DNA of 16,927 nucleotides, taken from assembly GCA_002397275.1 (NCBI GenBank), contig DHAA01000080.1, forward strand, positions 1 to 16,927, given 5' to 3'. Position numbers and translations under genes: made by a program. The DNA comes from Thermacetogenium sp. UBA4966. Lineage in GTDB: Bacteria; Bacillota; DSM-12270; Thermacetogeniales; Thermacetogeniaceae. The notes under the pieces are model-generated. The model did not search any database. It was not told the DNA's origin and saw only the letters and a program-made list of their open reading frames with translations. Below are positions 6,677-14,268 of the stretch, piece by piece (position 1 is the first letter of the stretch; the number at the start of each line of letters is the position of its first letter).

Positions 6677-9445
6677 TTACTCAGTTTTTTCTTGAATGGC
6701 TTTCAGCACCCGATCCGGAGTGGCGGGTATTTCTGTCAACCGCACGCCCACCGCGTCATAAATACCATTTAAAATAGCCGGTGCGACGGGATTAACCGGA
6801 AGTTCACCCAGCCCCTTTGCTCCAAAGGGACCGTCGGGATCGGCCTGTTCCACGACAATTACTTCAATTTCAGGAACAGCATCGACATAGGGAAAATTTA
6901 TTTTCTTTAATGTATCTGTAACAACCCGGCCTTTTTCCAATTTGTACTCCTCCATCAGGCCGTATCCTATACCCATCACCACGCTGCCCTCGACTTGAGC
7001 CCGCACATTGAGGGGGTGAATGGCTGTGCCTACCTCATGGGCAGCTATGACTTTGAGCACCTTAACCCTGCCGGTCTCCACGTCTACCTGCACAACCGCG
7101 GCATGCGTCCCGTAACAGTAAGCAAAATGGAGATGGTATTTGTTCGGGTCATCACCCGGTTTATGGTCTGAACACTCGGGAAGCGGGTAAGTAGCCGGAG
7201 GTTCGTAGTAGTACTCGGCCCTTGTCGGCAATCCCTTATCTGCCATTAACCGATAAAGCTCCTTGTAAGGGATGGTGTGCTCCCCGGAAACCGCGCCATT
7301 TTTGTCAAAAGTAATTTCTTTCTCTGAGCTACTCCATTGTTCAGCAAGAAATCCCTTTATCCGCTCGCTTAATTGAGCGGCCGCATAATAAATGGCATTG
7401 CCGGAAACATAGGTCTGGCGCGAAGCGGTCGTCATCCCTGCGTTCAGGCAACGCTCCGTATCGCTGGAGAGCAGGGTGACGACGCTAAAAGGAAACCCTC
7501 CGGCATCCGCCGCTATCTGCGACATAATCGTGTCGGAGCCCTGACCCACCTCGCTTGCCCCAGTCAGCACCAATACTTTTCCGTCGGCTGTCAGTTCCAC
7601 AGTTGCTCCCGCCCCGTCAGGCAGCCCTGTCCCCAGTCCCACATTTTTGTAAGAACTGGCGATGCCGACGCCTATTTTCCAGCGCTGATCAGAGGGAGGC
7701 AGATCAAGCCGGCTCAGCGCTTCTTTCACCGCCAGCAGTGTTTCCACATAAGGTGTCGGCTCCTCCAGCAGATGACCGGTTCCCGTTGTATCACCTGCCC
7801 TAAGGGCGTTTTTCAGCCGGAATTCTATAGGATCCATACCCAGCTTCCGCGCCAGGCGATCCATTTGAATCTCATAAGCAACAGTGATCTGTGTGCTTCC
7901 AAAACCACGGAAAGCCCCGCCAATGGCATTGTTGGTATAAGCCCCTATACCGTCGGAGTAGACGTTAGGAACCACATAGGGGCCGGTGGCAAAGGCTGTG
8001 GACCGGAAGATCACCGGCATACCCAAAGAGGCATACGGTCCGGTATCCGCCAGAATCTTGGCCTCCACGGCAAGCAGCCTTCCGTCCTTAGATACGCCAT
8101 GCTTAATATGGATTTTTTCCGGGTGGCGCTTGGTAGATTTCATGAGCGATTCTCGCCTGGTTACAGTCATTTTGACCGGGCGGCCGGTTTTCAAAGCGCC
8201 CAGAGCGGCATGAATCTGCACCACCGGTTCCTCCTTGCCGCCGAAAGCGCCGCCGGTGGCGGTGAAGATAACCCGCACCTTTTCCTCGGGAAAACCAAGT
8301 GCTCTGGCAATTTCTTTGCGAAAGGCATGAGAACTTTGACTGCCCGTCCAAACGGTGATCTTGCCGCTGTCATCAATTTCCGCAAGAGCAGATTCGGGTT
8401 CAAGGTAAGCGTGTTCCGTACACTGTGTATAGTAGGTATCCTCAATGATCAGATTCGACTCGGCAAAGCCCTTTGCCACATCGCCTTTTCTGACAGTGAC
8501 ATGATTGAGAATATTCCCCTTCGGATGAAGCTGGGGAGCCCCCTCTTGCAGGGCATCCTCCGCGGAGAAAATACCTTGCAGCGGCTTCAGTTTAACCCTG
8601 ACAAGTTCTGCCGCCGCAGCAGCCTGTTGTTCGGTTTCCGCGTAAACAACCGCCACAGGGTCGCCGATATAACGAACGACATCGCCGGCTAAAACAGGCT
8701 GATTCTGAATGATATTGCCGAAAATGTTCTCGCCCGGTATATCCTGCGCGGTTAAAACAGACGCCACGCCGGGAAAGGCCGCCGCTTCAGCGGTATCAAC
8801 CTCAACTACTTCGGCATAGGGTTCGTTTCCGTGAACCAATTTTCCATACAGCATATTCTCCCGGGACAGGTCATCGGCAAAAATTGGAGCTCCGGTCACC
8901 TTGGCCACAGCGTCTACCCTGGGTACCGAAACGCCAACGACATCGACGCCTGTCGCTTCTGGAAGCTCGGGCATTGCCGCAGGGTCCTTGAGCCACCCGG
9001 CAGCCAGGCGAATAGCCCTGATAATGCTTACATACCCCGTACAACGGCAAAAATTGTGTTTCAGCGCCTGGCGTATTTCTTCTTCAGTGGGAGCCAAATT
9101 ACAATCCAGCAGGGCCTTGGCCGACATGATCATGCCCGGTGTACAGAAACCGCACTGAAAGGCCCCCTCTTGGATAAAAGCCAACTGTATGGGATGAAGC
9201 TTACCGTCTGCGCTTAAATTCTCGATAGTCTCTACCTTTGCTCCGTCCAGCCGAGACAATTTAGTAACGCAAGACCTGCGCGCTTTGCCGTTCACAATCG
9301 CTGTGCAACTGCCGCAATGCCCTTCATTACAGCCATTCTTGCTCCCCATCAAGCCAAGCTCTTCTCGCAAATATTTTAGCAGGGTTCCTTGAGGGTATTC
9401 GATAGAATACACCTTGTTGTTAACTTGGAACTCCACAGACAGCAT
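6677..9445 (-). CDS. Fused [2Fe-2S]/molybdopterin xanthine-dehydrogenase-like hydroxylase
   Basis: A fusion of 922 residues. Residues 1-80 are a plant-type ferredoxin domain with Cys39, Cys44, Cys47 and Cys59. Residues 85-150 hold the second [2Fe-2S] helical domain (CGFCTPG at 98-104 and CRCTG at 133-137). After a short linker the large-subunit domains follow, with EHAYLEPES (344-352), GGAFGGKEE (398-406), AFRGFGSTQ (511-519), EVGQGSDT (632-639) and GPFGAKGLGE (872-881), whose last Glu is the expected catalytic base. No FAD domain is present, as in selenium-dependent xanthine dehydrogenases and E. coli XdhD, so electrons must leave through a separate partner. Unlike XdhD as I recall it, both Fe-S cysteine sets are intact. 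The start may be the GTG at 9436, because AAGGGG touches the ATG at 9445 but sits 9 bases before the GTG. It follows carbamate kinase by 48 bp. The likely substrate is xanthine/urate or another purine; a selenium ligand is inferred from context only. Confidence 0.92.
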   Translation of the reverse strand: MLSVEFQVNNKVYSIEYPQGTLLKYLREELGLMGSKNGCNEGHCGSCTAIVNGKARRSCVTKLSRLDGAKVETIENLSADGKLHPIQLAFIQEGAFQCGFCTPGMIMSAKALLDCNLAPTEEEIRQALKHNFCRCTGYVSIIRAIRLAAGWLKDPAAMPELPEATGVDVVGVSVPRVDAVAKVTGAPIFADDLSRENMLYGKLVHGNEPYAEVVEVDTAEAAAFPGVASVLTAQDIPGENIFGNIIQNQPVLAGDVVRYIGDPVAVVYAETEQQAAAAAELVRVKLKPLQGIFSAEDALQEGAPQLHPKGNILNHVTVRKGDVAKGFAESNLIIEDTYYTQCTEHAYLEPESALAEIDDSGKITVWTGSQSSHAFRKEIARALGFPEEKVRVIFTATGGAFGGKEEPVVQIHAALGALKTGRPVKMTVTRRESLMKSTKRHPEKIHIKHGVSKDGRLLAVEAKILADTGPYASLGMPVIFRSTAFATGPYVVPNVYSDGIGAYTNNAIGGAFRGFGSTQITVAYEIQMDRLARKLGMDPIEFRLKNALRAGDTTGTGHLLEEPTPYVETLLAVKEALSRLDLPPSDQRWKIGVGIASSYKNVGLGTGLPDGAGATVELTADGKVLVLTGASEVGQGSDTIMSQIAADAGGFPFSVVTLLSSDTERCLNAGMTTASRQTYVSGNAIYYAAAQLSERIKGFLAEQWSSSEKEITFDKNGAVSGEHTIPYKELYRLMADKGLPTRAEYYYEPPATYPLPECSDHKPGDDPNKYHLHFAYCYGTHAAVVQVDVETGRVKVLKVIAAHEVGTAIHPLNVRAQVEGSVVMGIGYGLMEEYKLEKGRVVTDTLKKINFPYVDAVPEIEVIVVEQADPDGPFGAKGLGELPVNPVAPAILNGIYDAVGVRLTEIPATPDRVLKAIQEKTE

Positions 9446-9493
9446 CCCCTTCCATATTGACCGAGAATCGGCAAAACAGATGATCAGAATTGA

Positions 9494-10444
9494 TTAAACG
9501 GAAATCCGCGTCCCGGTTTCTCCCTTCACGGCTTCGCACAGGTGCTCCGGAGAGGTGATAATACCCTCTTTGCCGCCATTTTCGAGAAACTTTAATATTG
9601 CTTCGACCTTTGGCAGCATACTGCCCGGCGCGAACTGTCCCTCTTCCATCAATTTTTTTGCCTCGGCAACTTTCAGCCGCTCCAGCGGCCGGGCATCAGG
9701 TTTCCCATAATTCATATAAACTTTTTCCACAGCAGTAGAGATGATAAACATATCCGCTTGCAGCCGTGTAGCCAGAAGAGCAGAAGCATAATCCTTATCG
9801 ATAACAGCGTCAACCCCTGTCAGTATCCCCCGCTCATCTCTCAAGACCGGAATTCCTCCGCCGCCCGCAGCAATAACACAGAAGCCGCTCTTGACCAGGA
9901 ACTCAATCTCCTCTTCTTCGATAATCCTTCTGGGCAGGGGGGACGGCACAACACGCCTGTACCCTCTGCCGGCATCATTGACGAAGACCCATTGCGGATA
10001 CTGCTTCTCTAATCTCTCCATCTGCTCTTCGCTATAAAAACCGCCGATGGGTTTGGTCGGTTGCCCAAACGAGGGATCATCTTTATCAACCTCGACCTGA
10101 GTAACGACAGTTACCGCTTTTTTGTTGATCCTCCGTTTGATAAACTCATTGTCCAGGGCCTGCTGTATCTGGTAGCCTATGGACCCCTGAGTATCCGCCA
10201 CACAGTTCACCAGCGGCACATAATGCATTTTAGCCGCTTCCTGTGCTATTTCAGACCTGCGCAGAATAAATCCGACCTGAGGGCCGTTGCCATGAGTGAT
10301 GATCACATCATGACCATCTGCAATAATATCTGTGATATGTACCGCTGTCTCACAAACAGCTTTGTACTGATCCTCTATACCCCTATGCTGCGCATTCTTG
10401 ATCAGCGAATTACCGCCTATGGCCAGAACAGCAAGTTTACCCAT
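9494..10444 (-). CDS. arcC: Carbamate kinase
   Basis: At 316 residues this is full length for the ArcC/YqeA amino-acid-kinase family. Visible marks are the N-terminal AIGGNSLI, THGNGPQVG (about 50-58), CVIAAGGGGIPV, GVDAVIDKDYASALLA, the FAPGSMLPKVEA segment and the closing TGTRI. The enzyme transfers phosphate from carbamoyl phosphate to ADP, giving ATP, ammonia and CO2. Its ATG lies two bases after the YgeW stop, so the two are almost certainly translated together. That pairing means carbamoyl phosphate made by the transferase running backwards would be cashed in at once, making this the clearest substrate-level phosphorylation step in the window. E. coli YqeA sits in the equivalent locus. 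Confidence 0.96.
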   Translation of the reverse strand: MGKLAVLAIGGNSLIKNAQHRGIEDQYKAVCETAVHITDIIADGHDVIITHGNGPQVGFILRRSEIAQEAAKMHYVPLVNCVADTQGSIGYQIQQALDNEFIKRRINKKAVTVVTQVEVDKDDPSFGQPTKPIGGFYSEEQMERLEKQYPQWVFVNDAGRGYRRVVPSPLPRRIIEEEEIEFLVKSGFCVIAAGGGGIPVLRDERGILTGVDAVIDKDYASALLATRLQADMFIISTAVEKVYMNYGKPDARPLERLKVAEAKKLMEEGQFAPGSMLPKVEAILKFLENGGKEGIITSPEHLCEAVKGETGTRISV

Positions 10445-10446
10445 CT

Positions 10447-11430
10447 TTACTTACCACCCATTGTCAAAGTCATCACCGCTTTTGCCGTATGCAGCCTGTT
10501 TTCAGCCTCATCATAGACAACCGAATGCGGCCCGTCGATAACTGAATCCTCAACCTCGTTCCCTCTATCTGCAGGCAGGGCATGCATATAAACGACGTCT
10601 TTACCCGCCAGTTCCATCATCTTTTCCGTGCATTTCCATCCCTTATAGCTTTCCAGCAAATCATCCACTACTTCCGTACTCTGGTTGCTGACCCAGCTTC
10701 CCCAGTTCTTAGGGATAACTACATCGGCATCTCGGTAAGCCTCTTCCATATCATGAGTAATTGTCAGCGAACCCCCGTTTCGCTCCGCATTTCCCCGGGC
10801 TTTTTCTATAACCCAGTCAGGAAGCTCATACCCCTTCGGATAGGCCAGGGTAACATCCATGCCATATCTAGGAAACAGCAAAACCTGGGAGACAGGAACA
10901 GATATCGGTTTTTTATGGGAGGTGGCATAAGCCCAGATAATAGATACCTTAGCTCTCCTCAGGCTGACCAGCTTTTCCTGCATGGTCATCAGATCGGCAA
11001 TAGCCTGCAGCGGATGATAGAGGTCACACTGCATATTAATCACAGGCGCGGATGACCATTTTGCCATTTCTGTTATATATTTGTTTCCTATCTCCCAAAA
11101 ACAATTTCTGCAGGCAATGGCATGCCCGAATCTCGATAGAATAACTGCCGTATCCTTAGGCGCCTCGCCGTGCGCGATCTGCATATTGCTGGTGTCCAAA
11201 TAGTTACCATGCCCGCCAAGCTGGGTAATCCCTGCTTCCATTGAATTCCTTGTCCTGGTAGACTGTTCAAAAAACATCAAAAAAACCGTTTTATCCCGTA
11301 AATATGGGGTTGGAACTCCCATAGCAAATTTTCTCTTCAAGTCAAAAGAAACATCCAGCACGGTATCAATTTCTTCTTTAGTCCAATTCTGAAAATCTAT
11401 TAAATGTTTCCCTCTGAAAATTGTTTGCAT
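10447..11430 (-). CDS. ygeW: YgeW-type (knotted) carbamoyltransferase
   Basis: A protein of 327 residues of the aspartate/ornithine carbamoyltransferase superfamily. The carbamoyl-phosphate loop STRT is at 57-60, HPLQ at 139-142, and ALPADRGNEV at 284-293, followed by DEAENRLHTAKAV. The LPADRG-x-EV form is that of the YgeW and knotted N-acetylornithine/N-succinylornithine-type branch rather than ordinary OTCase. E. coli YgeW is longer (396 residues). The natural substrate of YgeW is not firmly known. Beside carbamate kinase, the likely direction is phosphorolysis of a ureido compound to an amine plus carbamoyl phosphate. The ATG is well set: AAGGAGGGAG lies about 9 bases upstream. The gap of about 115 bases to ygeY contains an imperfect inverted repeat (11494-11499/11520-11525) but no terminator. 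Confidence 0.92.
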   Translation of the reverse strand: MQTIFRGKHLIDFQNWTKEEIDTVLDVSFDLKRKFAMGVPTPYLRDKTVFLMFFEQSTRTRNSMEAGITQLGGHGNYLDTSNMQIAHGEAPKDTAVILSRFGHAIACRNCFWEIGNKYITEMAKWSSAPVINMQCDLYHPLQAIADLMTMQEKLVSLRRAKVSIIWAYATSHKKPISVPVSQVLLFPRYGMDVTLAYPKGYELPDWVIEKARGNAERNGGSLTITHDMEEAYRDADVVIPKNWGSWVSNQSTEVVDDLLESYKGWKCTEKMMELAGKDVVYMHALPADRGNEVEDSVIDGPHSVVYDEAENRLHTAKAVMTLTMGGK

Positions 11431-11544
11431 GTCATACTCCCTCCTTAGTTTATAAAGTGTATCTACTGAGGCCGGCTGGTTCCTCGCTTTCGGATGGCGT
11501 CCCGATCTAGCTAAACAGGCGCCATTAAGCTTTTATCTGCCCGC

Positions 11545-12747
11545 TTATCTCTCCACATATAGCTTTGGGATAACCACATACATCGCCGCCGCTTTTACTA
11601 ATTCACTTTTAATGGTTTTCTCATTCGGCGCGTGGGCAAATTCCTCATGGCCAGGCCCAAATCCGATGCAAGGAATGTTAAACATCCCGGCAATGGAAAC
11701 CCCATTTGTAGAAAATGTCCATTTATCTATCACAGGGTCTTCATTAAACAATCTTTTATACGATTCTGTCAGGGTTACGCAAACCGGATGGTCTTGATCC
11801 AGAGTCCATACCGGAAAATAAGACTCGGTCGGATAAGCCAGCCCTGTATATGCCGGCCTGCTATAGTCATACATGGAAACTTCAGCCTTGGCCTCTTTCA
11901 CCGCAGGCAAATTCCTGATCTGCCCCAGGGCTAAATCACGATCCTCACCCGCGGTCAACCTCCGGTCAACTGAAATGGTGCAGCTGTCCGCGACGGCACA
12001 GCGGGAGGGAGAGGTAAAGAACACTTCTGATACTGTCAAGGAACCCTTGCCCAAAAAATCATCGTCTTGCAAGTTCGCATGTAAAGCTCTTAATTCCATC
12101 AGGATAGGCGCCATCTTAAAGATTGCGTTTTCTCCTCGTTCCGGAGCGGAGCCATGGCAGCTCATACCTTGTGTTTTCACCTTAATCTCCATGCGGCCGC
12201 GATGACCTCGATAGATCCTGCATCCGGTGGGTTCTGTGCTCAGCACAAATTCAGGCTTCAGCTTGTCTTCATTAAGAATGTACTGCCAGCAGAGCCCGTC
12301 ACAGTCCTCCTCCTGCACGGTCCCGGTGACCACAAGAGTATAATCATCTTCCAGACCAAGTTCTTTGATGATCTTGCCGGCATAGACGGCAGACGCCATC
12401 CCGCCCTTTTGATCGCTTGCTCCTCTGCCCCCGACGTATTCCTCATCCTCGAAGCCCTCATAGGGATCAAAATTCCATAAATTTCTGTCGCCGATGCCAA
12501 CCGTGTCTATATGCGCGTCCATAGCGATCAGATGTTTTCCTTTTCCGATATAGCCAAGGATATTTCCCATGGGGTCGGTCTCTACCCTATCAAAACCGAC
12601 TTTTTCCATTTCTTCCCCTATCCGCTGAACAACCCTCTTTTCTTGGCTGCTTTCACTCGGTATGGCAATCATGTCTCTCAGAAATTTAACTATATTTTTT
12701 TTGTTTTCTTCGGCTTTTAGTGCAATCTTTTCCCAATCGATGCTCAT
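11545..12747 (-). CDS. ygeY: YgeY family M20 metallohydrolase
   Basis: A protein of 400 residues, close to E. coli YgeY (403). It is a dinuclear-zinc amidohydrolase/peptidase of the M20/DapE/ArgE family, in the branch linked to selenium-dependent molybdenum hydroxylases. The metal and catalytic residues are visible: His79 in DAHIDTV with Asp81, Asp112 in GASDQKGG, the Glu pair 146-147 in VQEED, Glu172 in STEPTG, and the late His372 in FAHAPNE. The middle (about 180-290) is the lid/dimerisation domain. It probably cleaves an acyl, carbamoyl or formyl amide in a ring-opened purine intermediate, freeing the substrate for the PLP lyases upstream; the exact bond is not known. Two adjacent ATGs occur at 12750 and 12747; AAGGAGG is 6 bases before the second. 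A candidate promoter/operator precedes it. Confidence 0.93.
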   Translation of the reverse strand: MSIDWEKIALKAEENKKNIVKFLRDMIAIPSESSQEKRVVQRIGEEMEKVGFDRVETDPMGNILGYIGKGKHLIAMDAHIDTVGIGDRNLWNFDPYEGFEDEEYVGGRGASDQKGGMASAVYAGKIIKELGLEDDYTLVVTGTVQEEDCDGLCWQYILNEDKLKPEFVLSTEPTGCRIYRGHRGRMEIKVKTQGMSCHGSAPERGENAIFKMAPILMELRALHANLQDDDFLGKGSLTVSEVFFTSPSRCAVADSCTISVDRRLTAGEDRDLALGQIRNLPAVKEAKAEVSMYDYSRPAYTGLAYPTESYFPVWTLDQDHPVCVTLTESYKRLFNEDPVIDKWTFSTNGVSIAGMFNIPCIGFGPGHEEFAHAPNEKTIKSELVKAAAMYVVIPKLYVER

Positions 12748-12765
12748 CATAGCCCTCCTTTCCCT

Positions 12766-12809
12766 GTCATAGTTAACCTAACAATAAACGACAATTTACG
12801 ACATTTATT
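12766..12809 (-). promoter_or_regulatory. Possible internal promoter and operator upstream of ygeY
   Basis: On the minus strand TTGTCG (12789-12794) and TATGAC (12766-12771) are 17 bases apart, four of six matches each to -35 and -10. The -35 box overlaps two TGTCGT copies spaced by exactly 10 bp (12788-12793 and 12798-12803), which are themselves enclosed by the inverted repeat AATAAA/TTTATT (12783-12788 and 12804-12809). Such a compact arrangement suggests a protein-binding site, but the promoter match is moderate. Confidence 0.3.
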
Positions 12810-12839
12810 TCATTCGCTCCCTCAGCGTTAAATCCTCTC

Positions 12840-14195
12840 TTATCTCATGTCCTCAATCTTCCGATCATAATCCTTGACCAGCGCATACTCCTTCTCCCAG
12901 AACTCCGAGCGGCGCATGCTGTCCAAATACTCCTGACTATAGCCGAAGGGCAGCCAATCCTTTTCTTTCTGCCGGAAGAGCTGTTCCTTATCCTCCATTT
13001 TTCTAAAATCGTAGATGTGTTCTCTATCAATCCTAAAGAAAATATCTCCGGCCCAGCGTTTGAGTACAAAGGGCTCGACCTCCAGGTAGCGCCTTTCCAG
13101 GTCTTTGAGTACAGAAGGATAGCGGTCTATGCCGTCGGTAGCGATAGTGACTACATTGTCTTCGGGGCCTAACTTCAGATAATGCGCCATTTTGATAGCG
13201 CCCAGGATATTGCAGATGCCGGAAACCCCGAACAGCCCTCGCAGCGCGACTGCTTTTTCCCGAGGAACGCCTTTTTCCGCCAGAACATCCGCGCCGTCCT
13301 CAATCACCTTCAGACCCTGTACAGTATCTTCATCCCTGAGCAGAGCAACAAAGTCTGTGTTTAAAACATTGTGAATCAGGGTGCACATTTTATCCCCGAT
13401 ACCCTCGATCCTGTGCTGGCCGCGCCCTCCGGTAGTGAGCGTGGAACACTCATATGGTTCCAGAGCCACCACTTTCGCCTCAGGGAACGCCTTTTTGATC
13501 TCATCCCCTGCCGCCAGGGTTCCCGCGGACCCCGGAGCGGAAGTAAAACAAGCGATGCGGCCGTTGCCGATCCCCTGAACGGCTTCAATCGCCGAATTCC
13601 CTGTGACATAACGATGGAAGCGGTAATTAGGCATCAATTCAAACTGGGCGAGAGGCCGGTTTTTAGGATTCTTTTTCAGCTCATAGGTTCGCTGCAGAGT
13701 GAGGATCACATCTGACTCTGTGCCGGGCGTGAGGTCGAGTTTCGCTCCGTATTTGCGGATGCGGTCATAGCGTTCCTTGCTCATATTGTCCGGCATGATG
13801 ATCACTGCCTCATACCCCATCAATTTGCAGATATAAGCGACTCCGATGCCGAAATTCCCGGTGGAAGGGCCGAGAATAGTATGTTTACCTGGAAGGATGC
13901 TGCCGTCGACGCATCCTTCAATCAGCGTTGCATAAGCTGGACCGACTTTATGAGATCCGGAGGGAAACTCCTTCCCGAGGAGGACAACGATGTTTGCTTC
14001 GGTTCTGGTTAATTCCTTGGGTAAAACAATTTTGCGAACCCTGTTGTTCTCATCCTTCCAGGTAATATTGAACAGATTAAGCGGATCTAACTCATCTGTT
14101 TTCTTTGCCTTTAAAGCCTTCTTACGTATTTCCGCCGGTATAAGTTCCGGATTGAGCATTTCTGAATAGGTTGGGCCAAACGGTATTCTGTCCAC
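12840..14195 (-). CDS. Divergent fold-type II PLP-dependent enzyme (cysteine-synthase/ammonia-lyase superfamily)
   Basis: A protein of 451 residues. FPSGSHKVG places the PLP-forming lysine at Lys83. PSTGNFGIGVA (110-120) is the substrate-carboxylate loop seen as TSGNTG in CysK. SAPGSAGT (219-226) fits the phosphate-binding loop, and TDGIDRYPS (353-361) is a late cofactor-site segment. An N-terminal extension of about 70 residues and a C-terminal tail of about 75 residues rich in aromatic and charged residues (WAGDIFFRID, KEKDWLPFGYSQEYL) are not found in CysK. It is not recognisably YgeX, yet it sits directly before ygeY, where E. coli has ygeX. A diaminopropionate or related amino-acid ammonia-lyase (beta-elimination) is my best guess; cysteine-synthase-like replacement is an alternative. 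The GTG start is supported by TGGAGGT seven bases upstream. Confidence 0.82.
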   Translation of the reverse strand: MDRIPFGPTYSEMLNPELIPAEIRKKALKAKKTDELDPLNLFNITWKDENNRVRKIVLPKELTRTEANIVVLLGKEFPSGSHKVGPAYATLIEGCVDGSILPGKHTILGPSTGNFGIGVAYICKLMGYEAVIIMPDNMSKERYDRIRKYGAKLDLTPGTESDVILTLQRTYELKKNPKNRPLAQFELMPNYRFHRYVTGNSAIEAVQGIGNGRIACFTSAPGSAGTLAAGDEIKKAFPEAKVVALEPYECSTLTTGGRGQHRIEGIGDKMCTLIHNVLNTDFVALLRDEDTVQGLKVIEDGADVLAEKGVPREKAVALRGLFGVSGICNILGAIKMAHYLKLGPEDNVVTIATDGIDRYPSVLKDLERRYLEVEPFVLKRWAGDIFFRIDREHIYDFRKMEDKEQLFRQKEKDWLPFGYSQEYLDSMRRSEFWEKEYALVKDYDRKIEDMR

Positions 14196-14268
14196 AAATT
14201 CTACCTCCAGTCAAAGAAAGATCTTCTTGTAAAATTAAGAGTAGCACGCCCCGCTGATATAAGGTTAA

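Noticed and set aside
7373..8692. Open frame of 439 codons on the plus strand
   Set aside because: It lies wholly antisense to the fused hydroxylase, whose motifs are unmistakable, and its translation shows no recognisable domain. It is a codon-bias shadow.
11494..11525. Inverted repeat ATGGCG/CGCCAT between ygeY and ygeW as a terminator
   Set aside because: Six base pairs, a 20-base loop and no T-run; the genes on both sides belong to one pathway. It is probably incidental.
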